From: Melitaea cinxia
Taxonomy: Eukaryota > Arthropoda > Insecta > Lepidoptera > Nymphalidae
NCBI RefSeq assembly: GCF_905220565.1
Contig: NC_059397.1
Location: 19,035,001 to 19,099,000, forward strand
Direction of reading: 5' to 3'
Length of the DNA: 64,000 bases
The notes under the pieces: generated by a model
Database searches by the model: none
What the model was told of the DNA's origin: nothing
The model's input: the letters and a program-made list of their open reading frames with translations, nothing else
Shown here: positions 32,395 to 46,090 of the stretch, piece after piece
Numbering within the stretch: position 1 is the stretch's first letter
How the letters are laid out: each line of letters starts with the position of its first letter
Program-made: the position numbers and the translations under genes

Positions 32395-32730
32395 ACCATG
32401 TTTTCTATTATGTACGATTTTATTTTTGTGCTACCCACACATTAGGAATTCTAAACATTTTTGAAAATCATATCAAAAATTGACCGCTCCAGCGGGGTTC
32501 GAACCCGCGTCTCCGACTGACCGTGTCAGCGCTCTAGCCAATTAAGCTATGGAACGATGTATCCGCTAGATCGAAATTTTTGATATGATGATTTTTATTT
32601 TCGGTTTAAGCGAACCGTGGCGCCGTCTATAGTGAGCTCTTTACAGAAACCCGTAACTATTCAAAGTTTCATATTACAATGAAAATCTTTGACAGGAAAC
32701 GGTCAATCAGGTCAATTTTTAATATGATAT
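32395..32730 (-). mobile_element. tRNA-headed SINE-like element, family T
   Basis: The minus strand carries a 5' flank ('gacggcgccacggttcgctt'), a tRNA-like module (32484-32556) and a 3' part ('tcaatttttgatatgattt', 'aattcctaatgtgtgggta'). The same order is found at 48510-48880, and a fragment lies at 54060-54205. Confidence 0.75.
32484..32556 (-). tRNA. tRNA-like module of family T (pseudo-tRNA)
   Basis: It folds as a full cloverleaf: 7-bp acceptor (CGTTCCA/TGGAGCG), 4-bp D stem, 5-bp anticodon stem with wobble (CTGAC/GTCGG), T stem GCGGG/CCCGC with loop TTCGAAC. The anticodon loop ACGGTCA would give GGT (Thr), but position 33 is C, not the usual U. Because it is embedded in a repeat, I treat it as a SINE head. 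Confidence 0.6.
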
Positions 32731-33159
32731 TCAAAAATGTTTTCTATTTTCATTTTGCGGATCTCGATATTTCGACATTAACTGCAAATGTCTTGGTCAC
32801 GAGACTGAAATTTGCGGGTAGATTTTGACGGCTTTAGCAGTATCATACCGGACTACCTCCTTTCTTACTCGTCTGCAAACTTATAATGGTTGCAATTTTT
32901 TTTTCGATTCTTATCTACAAAATCTACAATTAGTGTTGGTTGTAGCTTCACTTTAACCACAATTGATTTACTGAACATGATTTTAATTTATAAAATGACG
33001 ATTTGTAATTGCTTTAAATTAACATAAATATTTTTTTTGAGTGATGATTGATACAGATGATTGAGGGTTATTTTTTTAAGTTCTTATCTGTTGTAAATAT
33101 ATTCCTTTTATGTTATTTTTTAACCTATACATATATGTATATGTATATATATATAGATA
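32731..33159. other. AT-rich stretch, nothing recognised
   Basis: No feature seen. Confidence 0.5.
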
Positions 33160-33374
33160 CACACACGGTCGCCTGTTCCTGCGGTAAGCAATTTAATGCT
33201 TGTATTATAGGTAATAGCCGACTGTTGTAGTTGCACTTTCGATAAATACATATATAAATAATACTTTTATATAAATAAATATATATGTCACACCCAGACT
33301 CAGACGGGAATCGAACCCACAACCCGCGGAGCAGAGAGCAGAACCATTATAAACTGCGCCAATAGGCTAGTCAA
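33160..33374 (-). repeat. tRNA-derived SINE, family S1
   Basis: The minus strand has ACTAGCCTATTGGCGCAG, B box GGTTCGATTCCCGTC and the 3' 'aggcgaccgtgtgtgtat' end. Confidence 0.7.
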
Positions 33375-34139
33375 ACTGAAAACATACATCGTTCAAATTC
33401 ATAATTGAAAAAAATATAAAAGTTAAAAAAATTATAATTATGTAATCAAAATTTTATTTTCGCAGCGAAACAGTTGGGTTCTCGACGACTCGACCCCTCT
33501 ATAATGTAATTTGTACAAGTGCGAAGTTGCGCGGGTCGCTGATTTCACACAAAAAGGTTATCTTATTATAAAAAATAAAAACGATCTGGCAGTCACTTGA
33601 TGTTCAGTTGTCATCGTTTACAGCACTAGAAACTCGCTGGAGAAGTAAATACATAAATATGTATAATAAAGGTTGGGTTTTGTGTATGTACGAAAATTTG
33701 AATATGACTTATTTAAACAGAGCGATAATTTGATGGTTGTCTGGGAGGAATTTCTGCCCATTGTACTTCACAGTCTGTAACTATCTCAATATACGTTAAA
33801 TATTATAATAAAAAGAAATTTAAAATAAGTACAAGCTATATTTTGCAGTTTTGCTTTGCTAGAAACTTTTAGCATAATTACCTTTTGAAATTCATTAACA
33901 AACTAAGTGAATAGTCAAAATAACTTGAATATAATGATAGAGATAAATAATCGCACAAATATTTCTTTCCGGTTTAACGTGAAACTGTCGGTCCCGATTG
34001 TTTTCATGTTCACGTGAAAGCGATCGTTTCTCATAGTGCTTGTAGTTAGAAACGGCCTATGGCTGAACTGTTAGAGATAAATAAAATCGTGAACAAAAAA
34101 AATACGTTTTACATACATACACAATAAAATATCATTAAC
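33375..34139. other. AT-rich stretch, nothing certain
   Basis: ~33740-33790 resembles the LINE 3' fragment near 45960 ('cccattgtacttcacagtctg'). Confidence 0.45.
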
Positions 34140-34490
34140 ATGTCAATATTAATGTATATCAGTCTGCAGTGATGGGAATCGAACCCCAAACCTGGAGAAA
34201 AAAGCAAGGTCAAGCCAGTTACCTGGCTAACTGAGGTACCTCACAGCAGGAAATATCCGCTCATAATATGGAGCAGTCCGACCGAGGAAGTACCTCGACC
34301 TCACGGAAGATAACAGTTAAATAATTCTGCTTTCAGGTATGTTGTGTTACTGTGGTGAGTAACGTGACCAGAGATCCTGGGGATGGTCAGGGGTAGGGTT
34401 GGGAACGCGCTTGCGATGCCTCTGGGCGTTATAAGCGTATAGGCGTTTATAATCTACGGTAATCGCTTACCATCAGGTGCATTGTAAAAA
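34140..34490 (+). repeat. tRNA-like fragment plus poly(A)-tailed retroposon, family D
   Basis: ~34160-34250 has a minus-strand B-box-like 'gggaatcgaaccccaaacc'. ~34255-34490 is family D ('ggtaatcgcttaccatcagg') with an A-rich tail. Confidence 0.55.
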
Positions 34491-36214
34491 AAAAAAGTAT
34501 AAAAAAGGTTATTATTTACAACCTGATCTGAACTCAGGATTGGTTCAACATTGTTTATACATTGAGCTGTTTCCGATACGCCCATAAAATCTGGACCAGC
34601 CTTATTTTTAAGACCGTATTTATCCCGCTTGTATTATGATAAAGGGACGTGGGTTCCCTTAAATAATGATTTTCCTCAATTTCACTTCGATTTAGAACCA
34701 TTACGTTTCGCTAAAGAAACGTAATAGCCTATTAAATTTCTGAATCTGAAGACCACCTCTTTTGATGAGAGGTCAAACAAGGAAAATATACGATGCCTAA
34801 GGATTTATGTGAACGATATTATATTAGGCGTGGGACATTTTTTTTTTCATACTTTGATCACGCAATTTTAAACGAAAATAACTCACGATCTATGTTTCTT
34901 GAGGCCTTTGTGGGCTTTATAGCCTTCCGGAACATATGTCCTAAATTAATTAATTATTACGATACGTGAATAGTGTAACAGTATTACTTACCTGCATTTA
35001 GTAGGTACACTTTATTTCTTCTAAGATTTTACACTTCTTAAACTATATAATTTGCCATAGTGCTCGACTCAGTTTCATTTGGGGTGATTTGGTAAATGAA
35101 TATAAATGATTTCAATTATAAAAAACCAAGTCCTTGAGAAATCAATAGCTTTTTTGTCGATATCCCACTGTTTTGAAAATTAAAAGTTTTGCCGAAAATG
35201 TGTTTAAATTACAAATGTTAAAAATTACCATACCTAATTGTTAATTGTTGTTATTTAATATTAATGAAAATAAACAGCATCATTGGTTGATAAGTTTCGT
35301 TATCAGATGTATGAAGTCGTCTAAGTACGATCTGCTCCAATTTAACTTGATATCACTAACGACCTTAATCTAAGTTTATATCTGATATAGCGTATGATAC
35401 TTTAACCTTTGTCTTTTGAATTTACGTATAAATAGCTTTATATTAAATTAAAATATAATCTGCTAACATAAAATTAAAATCATAGACTTACATGGAGAGA
35501 AAGGCCTATGCCCAGCAATGAGATGTTACTGGCTGAATTGTGAATGACAATAGAAACAAGATGACCTGGTAAATAGAAACTGTTTTTAAATCGAAAGTTT
35601 CAAATTCCAAATTTAAACTAACACAGCTAAATTTTCGAGTACTAAATAAAAAAATGTTATTATTGATGAAATAAATTGCATATTGCGGGAGAAAATTTGT
35701 TACATAATACACATTTATCCGCTAGTGCGCAGTGGAGCAGTGTGATGGATTAGGTTTTAACGATTCTCAGCAAAGTTTTGATCTAGCTGTTACACACTTT
35801 ACAGGTTTTTATATTACTAACTATAACGATTGATGAGTTAAATATAATATTCGTATCAAAATGACTTCGAACTATCGTTAAACTCTAGAGTCCAGGCAGG
35901 AGCACTCTCGTAATAATAAACAACGAAGTACTTATAAAAAATGCAAGTAGAATGCGCCGCAGTGGACTGTCACTGCGGCTAAGTGGCGCAGTGGAGCAAT
36001 GGTACTCACCGACCATTTTCAAGTTCTTGGATAGTAGCGAGTCTGATCCTATTTTAATTTATACCAACAAAACTTTAATGCAGTTTTAGTAAGCGAACTA
36101 TACAAATGCTTAGGTCGATTTGAACGGGATAATAAACTCGTAAAGATGTTCCTGAAATTATAATTATTAAATATAAACTATTGCCCAAACTACTATACAA
36201 TGGTTATTGTTTCA
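34491..36214. other. AT-rich stretch, no gene seen
   Basis: LINE tail B fragment at ~35490-35540 (aggcctatgcccagcaatga). Confidence 0.45.
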
Positions 36215-36460
36215 CTTTTTCTTTTTGTATACAAGTGGGTGACAAAGAAGCGTACAGCTTACCTGATGATAAGCGACTACCGTTGCCTATAGACGTCTGC
36301 AACACTAGAAACATCACAAGTAAGTTGCCGTCACCTCTCCCACGAGTTCTGGTTATCTTACAAATCACAGGAACGCAATATTGCTTGAAAACAGTGTTAC
36401 TTAGTTGTGATCTTCTGTAAGATCAAGGTACAACACCGGCTGGGGTAGTTGTAATAGTAG
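36215..36460 (-). repeat. Retroposon family D, degenerate
   Basis: 'gcttacctgatgataagcga' and 'agcgactaccgttgcctata' correspond to the reverse of family D at 45480-45880. Confidence 0.55.
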
Positions 36461-36942
36461 GAATTCAATATAACCTCTGCAGGAATTTTCAGTCAACCTT
36501 TTCATCCATTAAGCAGATGGGTGAAGTTCGTCTCTAGCTCGGATTTTCTACTGAGACGCCATACGAAATCCGTTTTATTATATCACTTAAATTGAAGTTT
36601 TTATTATTAGTGCAGATAAAATTTAATAAAATAAAGATCCGTGCAATAAAAGATAGCTGAAACAATTACATTTACTGCACAGTAATCGTTGAACGAAACA
36701 AGTTAAATACTAAAAGTATTTCATAGCAGTTAAGACTAAGCCATTGTTGGCTCAACAATCGTGCACTTTACCTATTGAGCTGAACTGATTTAGATTAAAA
36801 ATTTTATTCCGATACATTATGCAACTTTATAGCGAAAGGCGCTCTTGCCGTATTTCGTTGAAAGTAAAGTATAATCCTGTACTATTGGAACAATGTAAAT
36901 AAAAATCGCTTTTGTTTATATTTTGTACTTTAATACTGAGTA
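36461..36942. other. AT-rich stretch, nothing recognised
   Basis: No feature seen. Confidence 0.5.
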
Positions 36943-37188
36943 ATATATATGTCGGTACTATCACAGTCGTCCACAATTAGCAAAGAATTTATAAACAACA
37001 GATGCACATCGTTCGATAGTCAACTACCCTCACTCATTACATTACTAGTAATTAAATGGGTGAGGGTAGGTGACTATCTACTATTACTAGTAATATGAGT
37101 GAGGGTAGTTGACTATCTAACGATGTGCAAGTTGTTTATTAATTCCTTGCTAATTGCGTACGACTGTGCTAGTACCGAAATATATATC
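36943..37188. mobile_element. Hairpin MITE, ~105-bp arms and short loop
   Basis: Left arm ~36943-37053 and right arm ~37083-37188 are imperfect reverse complements (e.g. 'tcaactaccctcactcat' / 'atgagtgagggtagttga', and 'attactagtaat' in both). The ~30-bp loop carries an extra copy of 'tgagggtaggtgactatcta'. Confidence 0.8.
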
Positions 37189-37639
37189 AAAAGAGTAGCT
37201 GCAGATTACCTTGCCTTAAAACAAGTATAATTTTAATTTTTCAAATGACGATCTTAAAGTTCTTTGAAGCCTACTGATACAGTAATTTTTTATTGTGATT
37301 TTGTTTGACCAATATATTTTCATGTTGAAAGCACAAACATAATTAAGGATATTTTTACTTCAGACAAAAATTAGATATTTTAAATAATAATAGACATCTG
37401 ATATGAACAGGAAATTTACAGGATTAAAAGGATTTAGAATAGAATTTTTTTGGAACCTAGGATTTATTAGTTTACAATAAAAAAAAGGGATATAATCATC
37501 ACCATTATAACATATTCTCTCTAATCGAGATTTGAGATCAGTGGGGCTGTATAAGTGTAATACGGAAGGGCAAAGAACATATTACCGACTCTCATGTAAT
37601 CGCAAAAAGCTGTAGTAACAACATCACCTACTATGGTTT
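37189..37639. other. AT-rich stretch, nothing recognised
   Basis: No feature seen. Confidence 0.5.
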
Positions 37640-38095
37640 TTTAACCGACTTCCGAAAAAAGGGGAGGTTCTCAATTCGATTGTATTTTTTTTTTATGTAT
37701 GTTACTTCAGAACTTTTGACTGGGTGCACCGAATTCGATAAAAAAATAATAATCGAAAGGTGAGTGTCATTTGGTCCCATTTAAATTTGTTTGAGATGTG
37801 ACAACAATTTTTCGATCTAATAACGCGTTTTTACTTGACTATTTTTTCGTCGACCTACGTTGTATTATACCGCATAACTTTTTACTGGGTGTACCGAATT
37901 TGATTATTTTTAATTTAATCGAAAGCTGATGTTTATTATGTGGTCACTTTTAAATTTCATTGAGATCTGATTACAACTTTTGGACTAATTATTGATAACG
38001 CGTATTTACTTGACTATTTTTTCGTCTACCTACGTTGTATTACATGTAGATGTAATTGTAGTCGGTTTTTTTTTCTTTTGCGAGCAAACACAATT
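37640..38095. mobile_element. AACCGACTTC-type MITE, near full length
   Basis: Starts TTTTTTAACCGACTTCCG and ends 'gtagtcggtttttttttc' plus 'ttgcgagcaaacacaattt'. It shares internal blocks with 2317-3018. Confidence 0.7.
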
Positions 38096-39025
38096 TATCG
38101 TACCGTTATGACCAATCACAATGGAATTATTGACAATTATCTAAAGTTAGACTTTATCTAATTCAAATCTTCTATAGGCTATTTGTGTTGAAATATATTT
38201 CATCTTTTGATTAATTAGTTAATAGTTTGCAAGTAATTTTAGATCAATCAAAAACACCCAATTGGTAAATTTGATTTCTGATTTTGAAGTTTTTGATATT
38301 GTCATTACTTGTTATGTTGTTATCGAGTTTTGATTAAATTTGAGTAGGTTGTGTTTGTGTAGCTACTTTTAATATTTGCTAATTAGGTATTTCAGTTGTT
38401 TTAGAAACTAAGGTTATAGTTTTATTAAAAAAGGTCGTTTGTGTAATTTTTCAGTAAATCAAGAAATAAAAATCAAAATAGCTTTATTAAAATAGGTTTA
38501 AAAAGCACCTTCGAATCGTCACCTTGCAAATTAAAATTTTAATTATTGGCAAAAGTGTAGCTACCGCCGATTTGGAATGTATATTCTGCAGAGAACGGCT
38601 AAATTATCTAAGTAATGTAAAAAAGCTTAAAGTATTTTTTTTAACATGAGTTCAAAAAGTATAAAAAACGTATGTAAAAATAACAAACAAGATCACAGCA
38701 AACTCTTGAACCGTATCTTACACATGTAAAAGAGATAAGACGAGGTACAACAAAATTAATGAAATTTCACGTAAAAAGTAACAAAGCGTCGCCCATCAAT
38801 CATTCCGGCGCAAATAGGACGCAGAAAAGAATAGGGCGCGCTGATGAGTTTCACGCTATTTCCTCAGTTAAACGTCTATAGTGTAGCAATCGAAATTATC
38901 GTTTGTTAGTTTTTTGTTGAAATAAACGAAGGGAGGTGACGTAGCGAAAATTTAGTTGAAGGCGTTAATATGAATGTTTACGAGATTATTTCCGTTTTCG
39001 ATAAACTTTTTTTTTCATCATTCAT
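38096..39025. other. AT-rich stretch, no gene seen
   Basis: 'ctaccgccgatttggaatgt' near 38570 may be a repeat piece, but no family could be assigned. Confidence 0.4.
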
Positions 39026-39270
39026 CATCATCATTTCAGCCTATTGCAGTCCACTGTTGGACATATCCCTCCACAAGTTCGCGCCAAATATGCGTGAACT
39101 CATGTGTGTTGCCCATAGTCACCACGCTGAGCGGGCAGGTTGGTGACCGCAGGGCTGGCTTTGTCGCACCGAAGACGCTACTGCCCGGCTTCGGCCTGTG
39201 TCTTTTAAAGCCAGCGGTTAGATAGTTATCCCGCCATCGGTCGGCTTTTTAGGTTCCAAGGTGGTAGTGG
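39026..39270 (-). repeat. LINE 3'-tail repeat, family A
   Basis: 'catcatcatttcagcctatt' to 'ggttccaaggtggtagtgga', truncated on the right. Confidence 0.65.
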
Positions 39271-42200
39271 ATTTATATGACTGCCCAGAATAAATTATGC
39301 ATGCAACTAATAAGCCTCTCAGGTATTTTACATTATTATTAGATAAAATTCTTACGCTGCGAGATAACTTACTGTGATAGAGAAAAATTCTATTAAATAT
39401 TATTTATGGTAATATTAGAAATCATTGTAGATAAAAAATTATGATTATAAAAATTTCTTACTAGTTCGCGGTTTTTGTTATGTATTAGAATCCTGTTTAC
39501 TGAAGAAGATACACACAGTATAGGCATACCGTTTTGTACACCAAAAATGAATTTTACGCAAAAGGAGACAAAAAAACGTAGTACAATAGCCGGCCTCATC
39601 GCTAAAAGCGCGATCTCTGCCAGAAAATCTTTAGAAGACATGAAACAGAAAAAAGGTGATATGCTCAAAAGCATCTCGCTATGATACTGTTAAGGATGGT
39701 AGAACTATATTTGTCTTTTTTAAGATACTATACCTAATGTGAAAAAGGAAGACTTACGCAAATAAAAATGTATATATACATATATGAAATAAAATTCTTG
39801 ACAAAGGCCTATGGAACCTGATGCTGAAATATTTCTGATATGGGTAAGTTTTCGAAAATTTAGCGATGCTAGCTCGGATTTCAACTTGTCGTTTTTATGA
39901 TTAGCTATTCCACTTAGTGTACACTTTTGCCCCTCAGGCAAGACAAAACAAGCCTGAAATATATTTTTTATAATAACAAACGTTAATTTACTTTTTTGGC
40001 TAGAGTCCGGAAACTCGCACAGCAATCAAGAACAAACGCCTCACTACGGGATGTTTCCCGATGTATATGGCCGGTACAAATATTAGCTATGAACGGGAAT
40101 CGAACATATAACTGCTATCACAACCATCCAGTCATGTAACCGCAGTGGCAGCGTACTTAAAAAAGCAGCATACTTAAAAAATATTTCTCAAATTTAAAGA
40201 TTACCAAACTAATCACCGAAATGTATGAAACAATTCCTGAAACAATTCTCGTGGAAACCAAGTTAGGCACAATTTTCTTTAAGGCTTCAATGAACACAAA
40301 AAATATCGACGAACAATAATTATTTATTCTTCCGTTAAACGCAAACATTCAACGAATCAGCGATTTGGAAATTGAATTTGAAGCTGGATTATTTAAAAAT
40401 CGACTAAAACTATGAAAGCTTTTTAACTAGGTCGTCGCATTAACTTTTAAAAATAAAGCTGTGGTTACATTAAAGAATTCGATTAATTCTGGAATGGACG
40501 GCCCATGCTGTATGCAGTTAGTCAAGGAGCAGATTTGATCAGCAAAATGTGATTAAATTGTATAATTCTAGAAGTTGCGAGTACAGGGACATATTCATAT
40601 TTATGTTTTTCAAGAAATTTAATGTCTTAAATTATATTTTTACACTTAGTAGTAGGTATTTTACGCCATTTTTCATGGGACTAGTAGTAATGGGACTAGT
40701 AGTGGCGTTTTCGTCCCGATATAACTGTTAGTGAGAAAGAAAGATACAGGTGTTGCGTTTAGTGATTACGTAATCATTGGTTATTGGCAATATTTATTTC
40801 TTTAATTATTTTTCAAAAATCGTTTTATTCAAAAACGATTGCTACTGAAATGTCCATTAATTTTTTTTAATGAAACAACGTCAGCTTTATAATTGAACAA
40901 ACAAAGACAACAACAGTAAAAAAAAAATCAACCATAGAAAACAATTCTTACCGAAAAATGTACAAACATTAATTTCTAAAAACTTTATTTTTTGTTCTCT
41001 TTTGATTTTTATTTCTATCGGGAAATGTTGTTTTATGAAACGGGTTAACAACTCAAATTCAAGAAAAACAAAGCCATCTGTGGTTTAAAATGTGGCCCAC
41101 AATTCAAATCACCGAGATACGGATATTTTTCCTTTAAATAAAAAGCAGAATTAACCTATTTCCATTTCACTAACTGGTTGTCTGATTTCCTTCTTTTTCA
41201 TGTTGTAAAATATTGAATAAATTTTGTTCTTTGAATTGTTATTTCAAAAATAACAGAAGCTGACGTCATAATTCTCGATGTTATTTGCAAATAAGCTGAA
41301 TCCCGGAATGTCCAGAAATCTTGAACAGCGCGATTTATTTCAAATAGTCAGCCATCATGATTGGGATCAGCATTTGCAAACGAAGTTGCAGACAAGTCTA
41401 GATGTTGACAAGTAATATGTAATCAATAACAAAACAACGTCTCAATCCGCCGTAATGGATTATTTTATTACGTCACATAATATTGCTCTGGAAGCATTAT
41501 CTCGATTGCTTCTAGGTCATTGGCGATATTTCATAATGTCCGTCATCAAAATTTTACGACGCAGTCCTCTTAAAATAAAGCCTCGATACAAACCGTAACT
41601 ATTTTACAACCTCCCTTTATATATTGTTAAGGTGGGATTAGTTGGCTCAGAACCATTTCGCTTCGAGATTTCATAAAACGTCTTAATGCTTCTTATCATT
41701 GTTTGAGACCAACCTTTTTGGCTGTTTCGTTTTATGTTGAAAATTGCAATATGATTGACGTAAGTTCTATAAAGATGGATTATTTGTTTTTTTGTACACA
41801 CAAATTTACTAATTGGTCAATCAGTGGCTAGTTCAACAATTAGTAGTTGGTCATTTAAATCTCGTATAGACCTTTGAAGGTCAATTTAATATAATAGGTG
41901 TACTAAAACAATTAAAAAAATGGACTATACAAATAGACACTACAATGCAATGACACTACAAAAAATGCCAAACATTTATAGCTGTTAACGTTGAATGAGC
42001 TCTGTTTTACATAAGTCATATTATACAGTCGTGTGACTGATATTACGTCACTTCCGTTAATATTTTTTTTACGGTATTAGTCTCACATTTTTTTTCAGTT
42101 CGGTCGCCCAGGCAAATATCTATCTCCTCCAAGCCTGCCGTAAGGAACTTCGTCCCAATTATATAATTACATTTATATAATTATATTCTCAATTCCTCAG

Positions 42201-43666
42201 TGCACAACAAGTAACAAGGCTTCAAGTTCATTGAAAAAACACAAAAGAGTAAAATAAAAAAGAAACACTCAAACCATGCCGAGCTCAATAAATGTCGGTA
42301 ACAGATTAACCTTGCAATATTTCACTTTTCTTTGTGTAGATTTCTTTGGAAAATTTAAACGATACCTCCCAGTTTTTATAACGGTGTATTTATCCAATTA
42401 ATATTTGATGATACATAAAATAATTTCAATTATATTACATTTAGATATTTTATTACAAGCCTTGAAACTGAAGTACATTTTATGATGAAGTATTCATCGT
42501 TTGAATGTTATAATTGGTTTATATTTTCCTGGAATGATGTGGAGTTAATTGACTTCTGTGTTCCTTATTATATTGTAATTATTTCGCAAATAATAGACAT
42601 TCTCTGTTGTATTTTATTAGATGAGCTTTCTTGGAAAACAGCATCCTTATAATTATACAGATTGGAGAAAGAAAGACCTTATAGTTCTAGCTTCGCGCCC
42701 ATACCAATGACCGGTTTTTTTTCTAGGATCAGATCATAAATTTTCTCTTGTATGTTATTGTTGTCAATTTTATATTTAGTGACATTTACTGGCTTTAACA
42801 TATTTTCTGTTGACAATGTATTAAATTTAAAATATTCAGCAGCTGAACAAAGTTTATTCAGTGCGAAATTATAGTAAACAAGATTAGCGACTTCATCGTC
42901 GCTCCAAAACTCAGTTAATTAACTGTGTCTGAACGTTTATTGTTTCTAGCGTTACGAAAGGATGAAAGCGGCATTTACGGGTTTCTGAAGATTAAAATCA
43001 AATATGCGGTTCGGATTTCTATTTGTGTTCGCTGTTCGACGGTTTTGTTTGTTTTTATTTAATTTTCCTCTTGCAACATGTCGTATAGAATCGAGCTAAT
43101 GAATGGAGGCTTTATTTGGTTTGAGTTTGTTTTTGTTGCTGTTTTTATAGGTTGACCTCAAATTACGATATCAATAACGAAAGAGATGTTTACTTACACT
43201 TAATTTAAATGTATATAAAGTCACATGTTTAAAATTACGGCCTCTTAAGACCTGTTTTCCTGTTTAAGTATGTCGCATAGGCTTTATTACTAGAACGAGA
43301 CAGATCCTTGATCCCGAATGTTTTCAACAATCACTGACTGATTTTTACATATGTTAAGTTTGGCTTAAAATTAGTATCATATGAAACTCATCACATTATT
43401 TTTTTTTTTATATATATGAATCATCGTCATCATTTTTGATTGCTGATGGTCGTACTCATCATATTATATGACATATTACACGTCAAAAATATACTTACTC
43501 ATCATCTGATGAGTATGAATATTGATGACGTGAAACTTCTTTAAAATCGTTGTGATTTGAAACTCGATGAAACGAGAATACGTCACGATAGAGTTAAAAA
43601 CACAAAAATGTATAGGAGAGAATACGATAAAATTCATTACACAGTAATTTATATGCGACGTCGTGA

Positions 43667-43669
<3 letters not shown>
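39271..43669. other. 4.4-kb AT-rich stretch without a recognisable gene
   Basis: Only short open frames. A degenerate SINE C copy lies at ~40040-40152 (minus-strand GATTCCCG-type B box). It may be upstream intron or intergenic DNA relative to Tmtc1; no TMTC N-terminal exon was seen. Confidence 0.45.

Positions 43670-43715
<46 letters not shown>
43670..43715. repeat. (CA)n microsatellite
   Basis: About 22 uninterrupted CA units. Confidence 0.95.
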
Positions 43716-43717
<2 letters not shown>

Positions 43718-45479
43718 TACAGAGAAGACACTCAATAGAGAAGAGGCCTTTCTTCCGACGTTAGGATGCTTATGAGATATTTCAGTTCAATTCCAGTATC
43801 AGATAACAAAAGTCATTATTACCCTCCAACTATTTATTATAATGATAAATTAAGTATTTCTAATTATTGCATTTGAAAGATTTTACATATTTAAACGCTT
43901 CATAGTTGCCTCATAAAGATTTTCTGATGGTGTGCTGCAATTATTACATACTAATTATCGAAACACTAACCAAATCGTTAAATTGTACAAAACATCGGTA
44001 GATATTTAAGGGGTACTGTTTCGTTCCTTTGTTTTCTTTGATATTTTGTAACTTTCTAATATATAAATACACATAACAAAATCTTATCCAGAAATGACCA
44101 CTTTCAAACCAAAAAACTTTTTACTTTGCAAAATTTAATGGAATCAACATATTTATTATCTATATTACGGAAAAATTTCTATGGCTGTTATTTTACTGTA
44201 TTCGTCATTAAAGTTTTTATCCATGAAAGACACGGCCTCGATTTCAGTGACATTTCCTTTAAAGAACTTTTATTTCATATCAGCTATACAATTAAAAAAA
44301 CTTTAATATTCTACAAAGAACATCTTTCTCTTTCATTTTTAAATGACTTTCGAAGAGCGAGAGAAAGACAAATAGACGAAACGAACAAACAATCTTAATG
44401 TGGACTATTGGAAGGCAATATTCTTAAAGTTTTCCTATTAGTCGGCTGATTGCAGGACTTGTCTAGCTGGGTTTAATTTGAAAAGTTGCTACCGCTATGC
44501 AATTTATATTGGAACTCGAGGTATTCTTCATTTTTCATTGGATTTCATTGTTCACTGCTATAACTATAATGGTCTATCATGAGAAGGTTTTATGATTTAT
44601 GAGCAGTTACAAGGTTGCTTAAACATGCTATTGTTCCAATCTAGGAATAGGTAGATTATATAATTGTAAATTGTCCTACAATAATTGTGTTTGCTCATAA
44701 ATGAAACAAAACTAACTTCGATTACATCGACGAGTAAACGTTGGTAGACGAAGTAAAGACTCGTTTGTCGCGTCATCAATTCTTGATCTAATTTAATAAG
44801 GACTAAAAAACAAACATCAGATTTTAATTTAAATCAATAATCATCTCACGTAATCAGTTCTTGATTAAATTTAATTAGGACCAAAAAACAAACATCAGCC
44901 TTTAATTTAAATCAATAATCATCAAAATCGGTATACCCAGTAAAAAGTTATGAGGTATATCGCGTAGGTCAACGAAACAAATCTTGGAGGAACAAGTATT
45001 ATAGACGATCCGCAGTAGAGTAGCATTGCAAGATTGCTCTACAAGTCTACAGTATGATATTTATAGACTATTTATATTTACCTAACTTATTTTAATGAAA
45101 ATACTTGGTATGGAATACTATCTAAAAAATTTTATTATTTTGCAATATTAAGTAAGTCTACAACGTTATTTCAGAACAATTTTAAGAATCTAAAACCTAT
45201 TATAATGAAAGTATCAATTCAATCACGTAGGTCTCAGACGTAATCCAGAAAATCTTTCCAAGGACACGCTTTATATAAAGCGCCCAAGCTTTAAAGATTT
45301 TATACTAAGTTGATATTGGAAAAAAAAAAAAATAACAAAATGAATAAGTCTAATAATTACAATTATTTTTGTTTTTTTTTTTACAAAGTTAAAAATTTGG
45401 AAAAGCTATACTGGGGAGTTGCTTAAGTCTTGCACAAGATTGCAGCTTAATAATATTACTTTCAAAGTTGTGTTTCTTT
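43716..45479. other. AT-rich stretch, no gene seen
   Basis: A partial local repeat ('aaacaaacatcag...tttaatttaaatcaataat') occurs twice at ~44810-44920, merging into a MITE fragment ('aaaatcggtatacccagtaa'). Confidence 0.45.
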
Positions 45480-45880
45480 GGTGAGTAAGGTGGCCATAGC
45501 TCCTGGGTTACTTGACCACTGGTATTAAAGGTATACTACAGGTGCTATGGAACCGGTTACGAACAGGTGGAGTATACGTTACTTTGCATCTTTGTAGGAT
45601 CAAAAGAAAAGGGGTAGTATGCTCAAAATATGGAGCAGCCCGACTGGGGTAGTACCTCGACCTTACAGAAGATCACAGCAAAATAATACTGTTTTAAAGC
45701 AGTATTGTGTTCCTGTTGGTGAGTAAGGTGACCAGAGCTCCTGGGGGGATTGGGGATTGGGTCGGCAACGCGCTTGCGATGCTTCTGGTGTTGCAGGCGT
45801 CTATAAGCTACGGTAATCGCTTACCATCAGGTGAGCCGTACGCTTGTTTGCAGACCTAGTGACATAAAAAAAAAAAAAAT
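45480..45880 (+). repeat. Poly(A)-tailed retroposon, family D (best copy)
   Basis: 'agcccgactggggtagtacc', 'ggtaatcgcttaccatcagg', then 'cagacctagtgacat' and 13 A. A partial duplicate of the first half precedes it. Confidence 0.65.
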
Positions 45881-45959
45881 ACTAATTTATATTTACTTGT
45901 AATAAGTATTGAATCGTATTGTAATGCATTGTATTGTAATGAATTTATATTAATATTAT

Positions 45960-46090
45960 TGGGTTGTCTGGAAAAATGGCCAAATAGCCATAACTCCGCC
46001 CATTGTACTTCACAGTCTGTAAATGTTTTTTTTAATGTGTTTATTGTTTAAAATGTTGTTGTGGTGTACAATAAAGTATAAATAAATAAA
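45960..46090 (+). repeat. LINE 3' end fragment related to the 24.5-kb LINE
   Basis: 'gggttgtctggaaaaatggc' ... 'gtggtgtacaataaagtata' followed by AAATAAATAA. It shares the gtgtacaataaagtat end with 27100-27120. Confidence 0.6.

Noticed and set aside
39475..39684. Small Lys-rich 69-aa open frame
   Set aside because: No splice context, motif or conservation evidence; could be chance in AT-rich DNA.
44126..44398. 90-aa open frame
   Set aside because: Low-complexity, no domain and no flanking gene structure.
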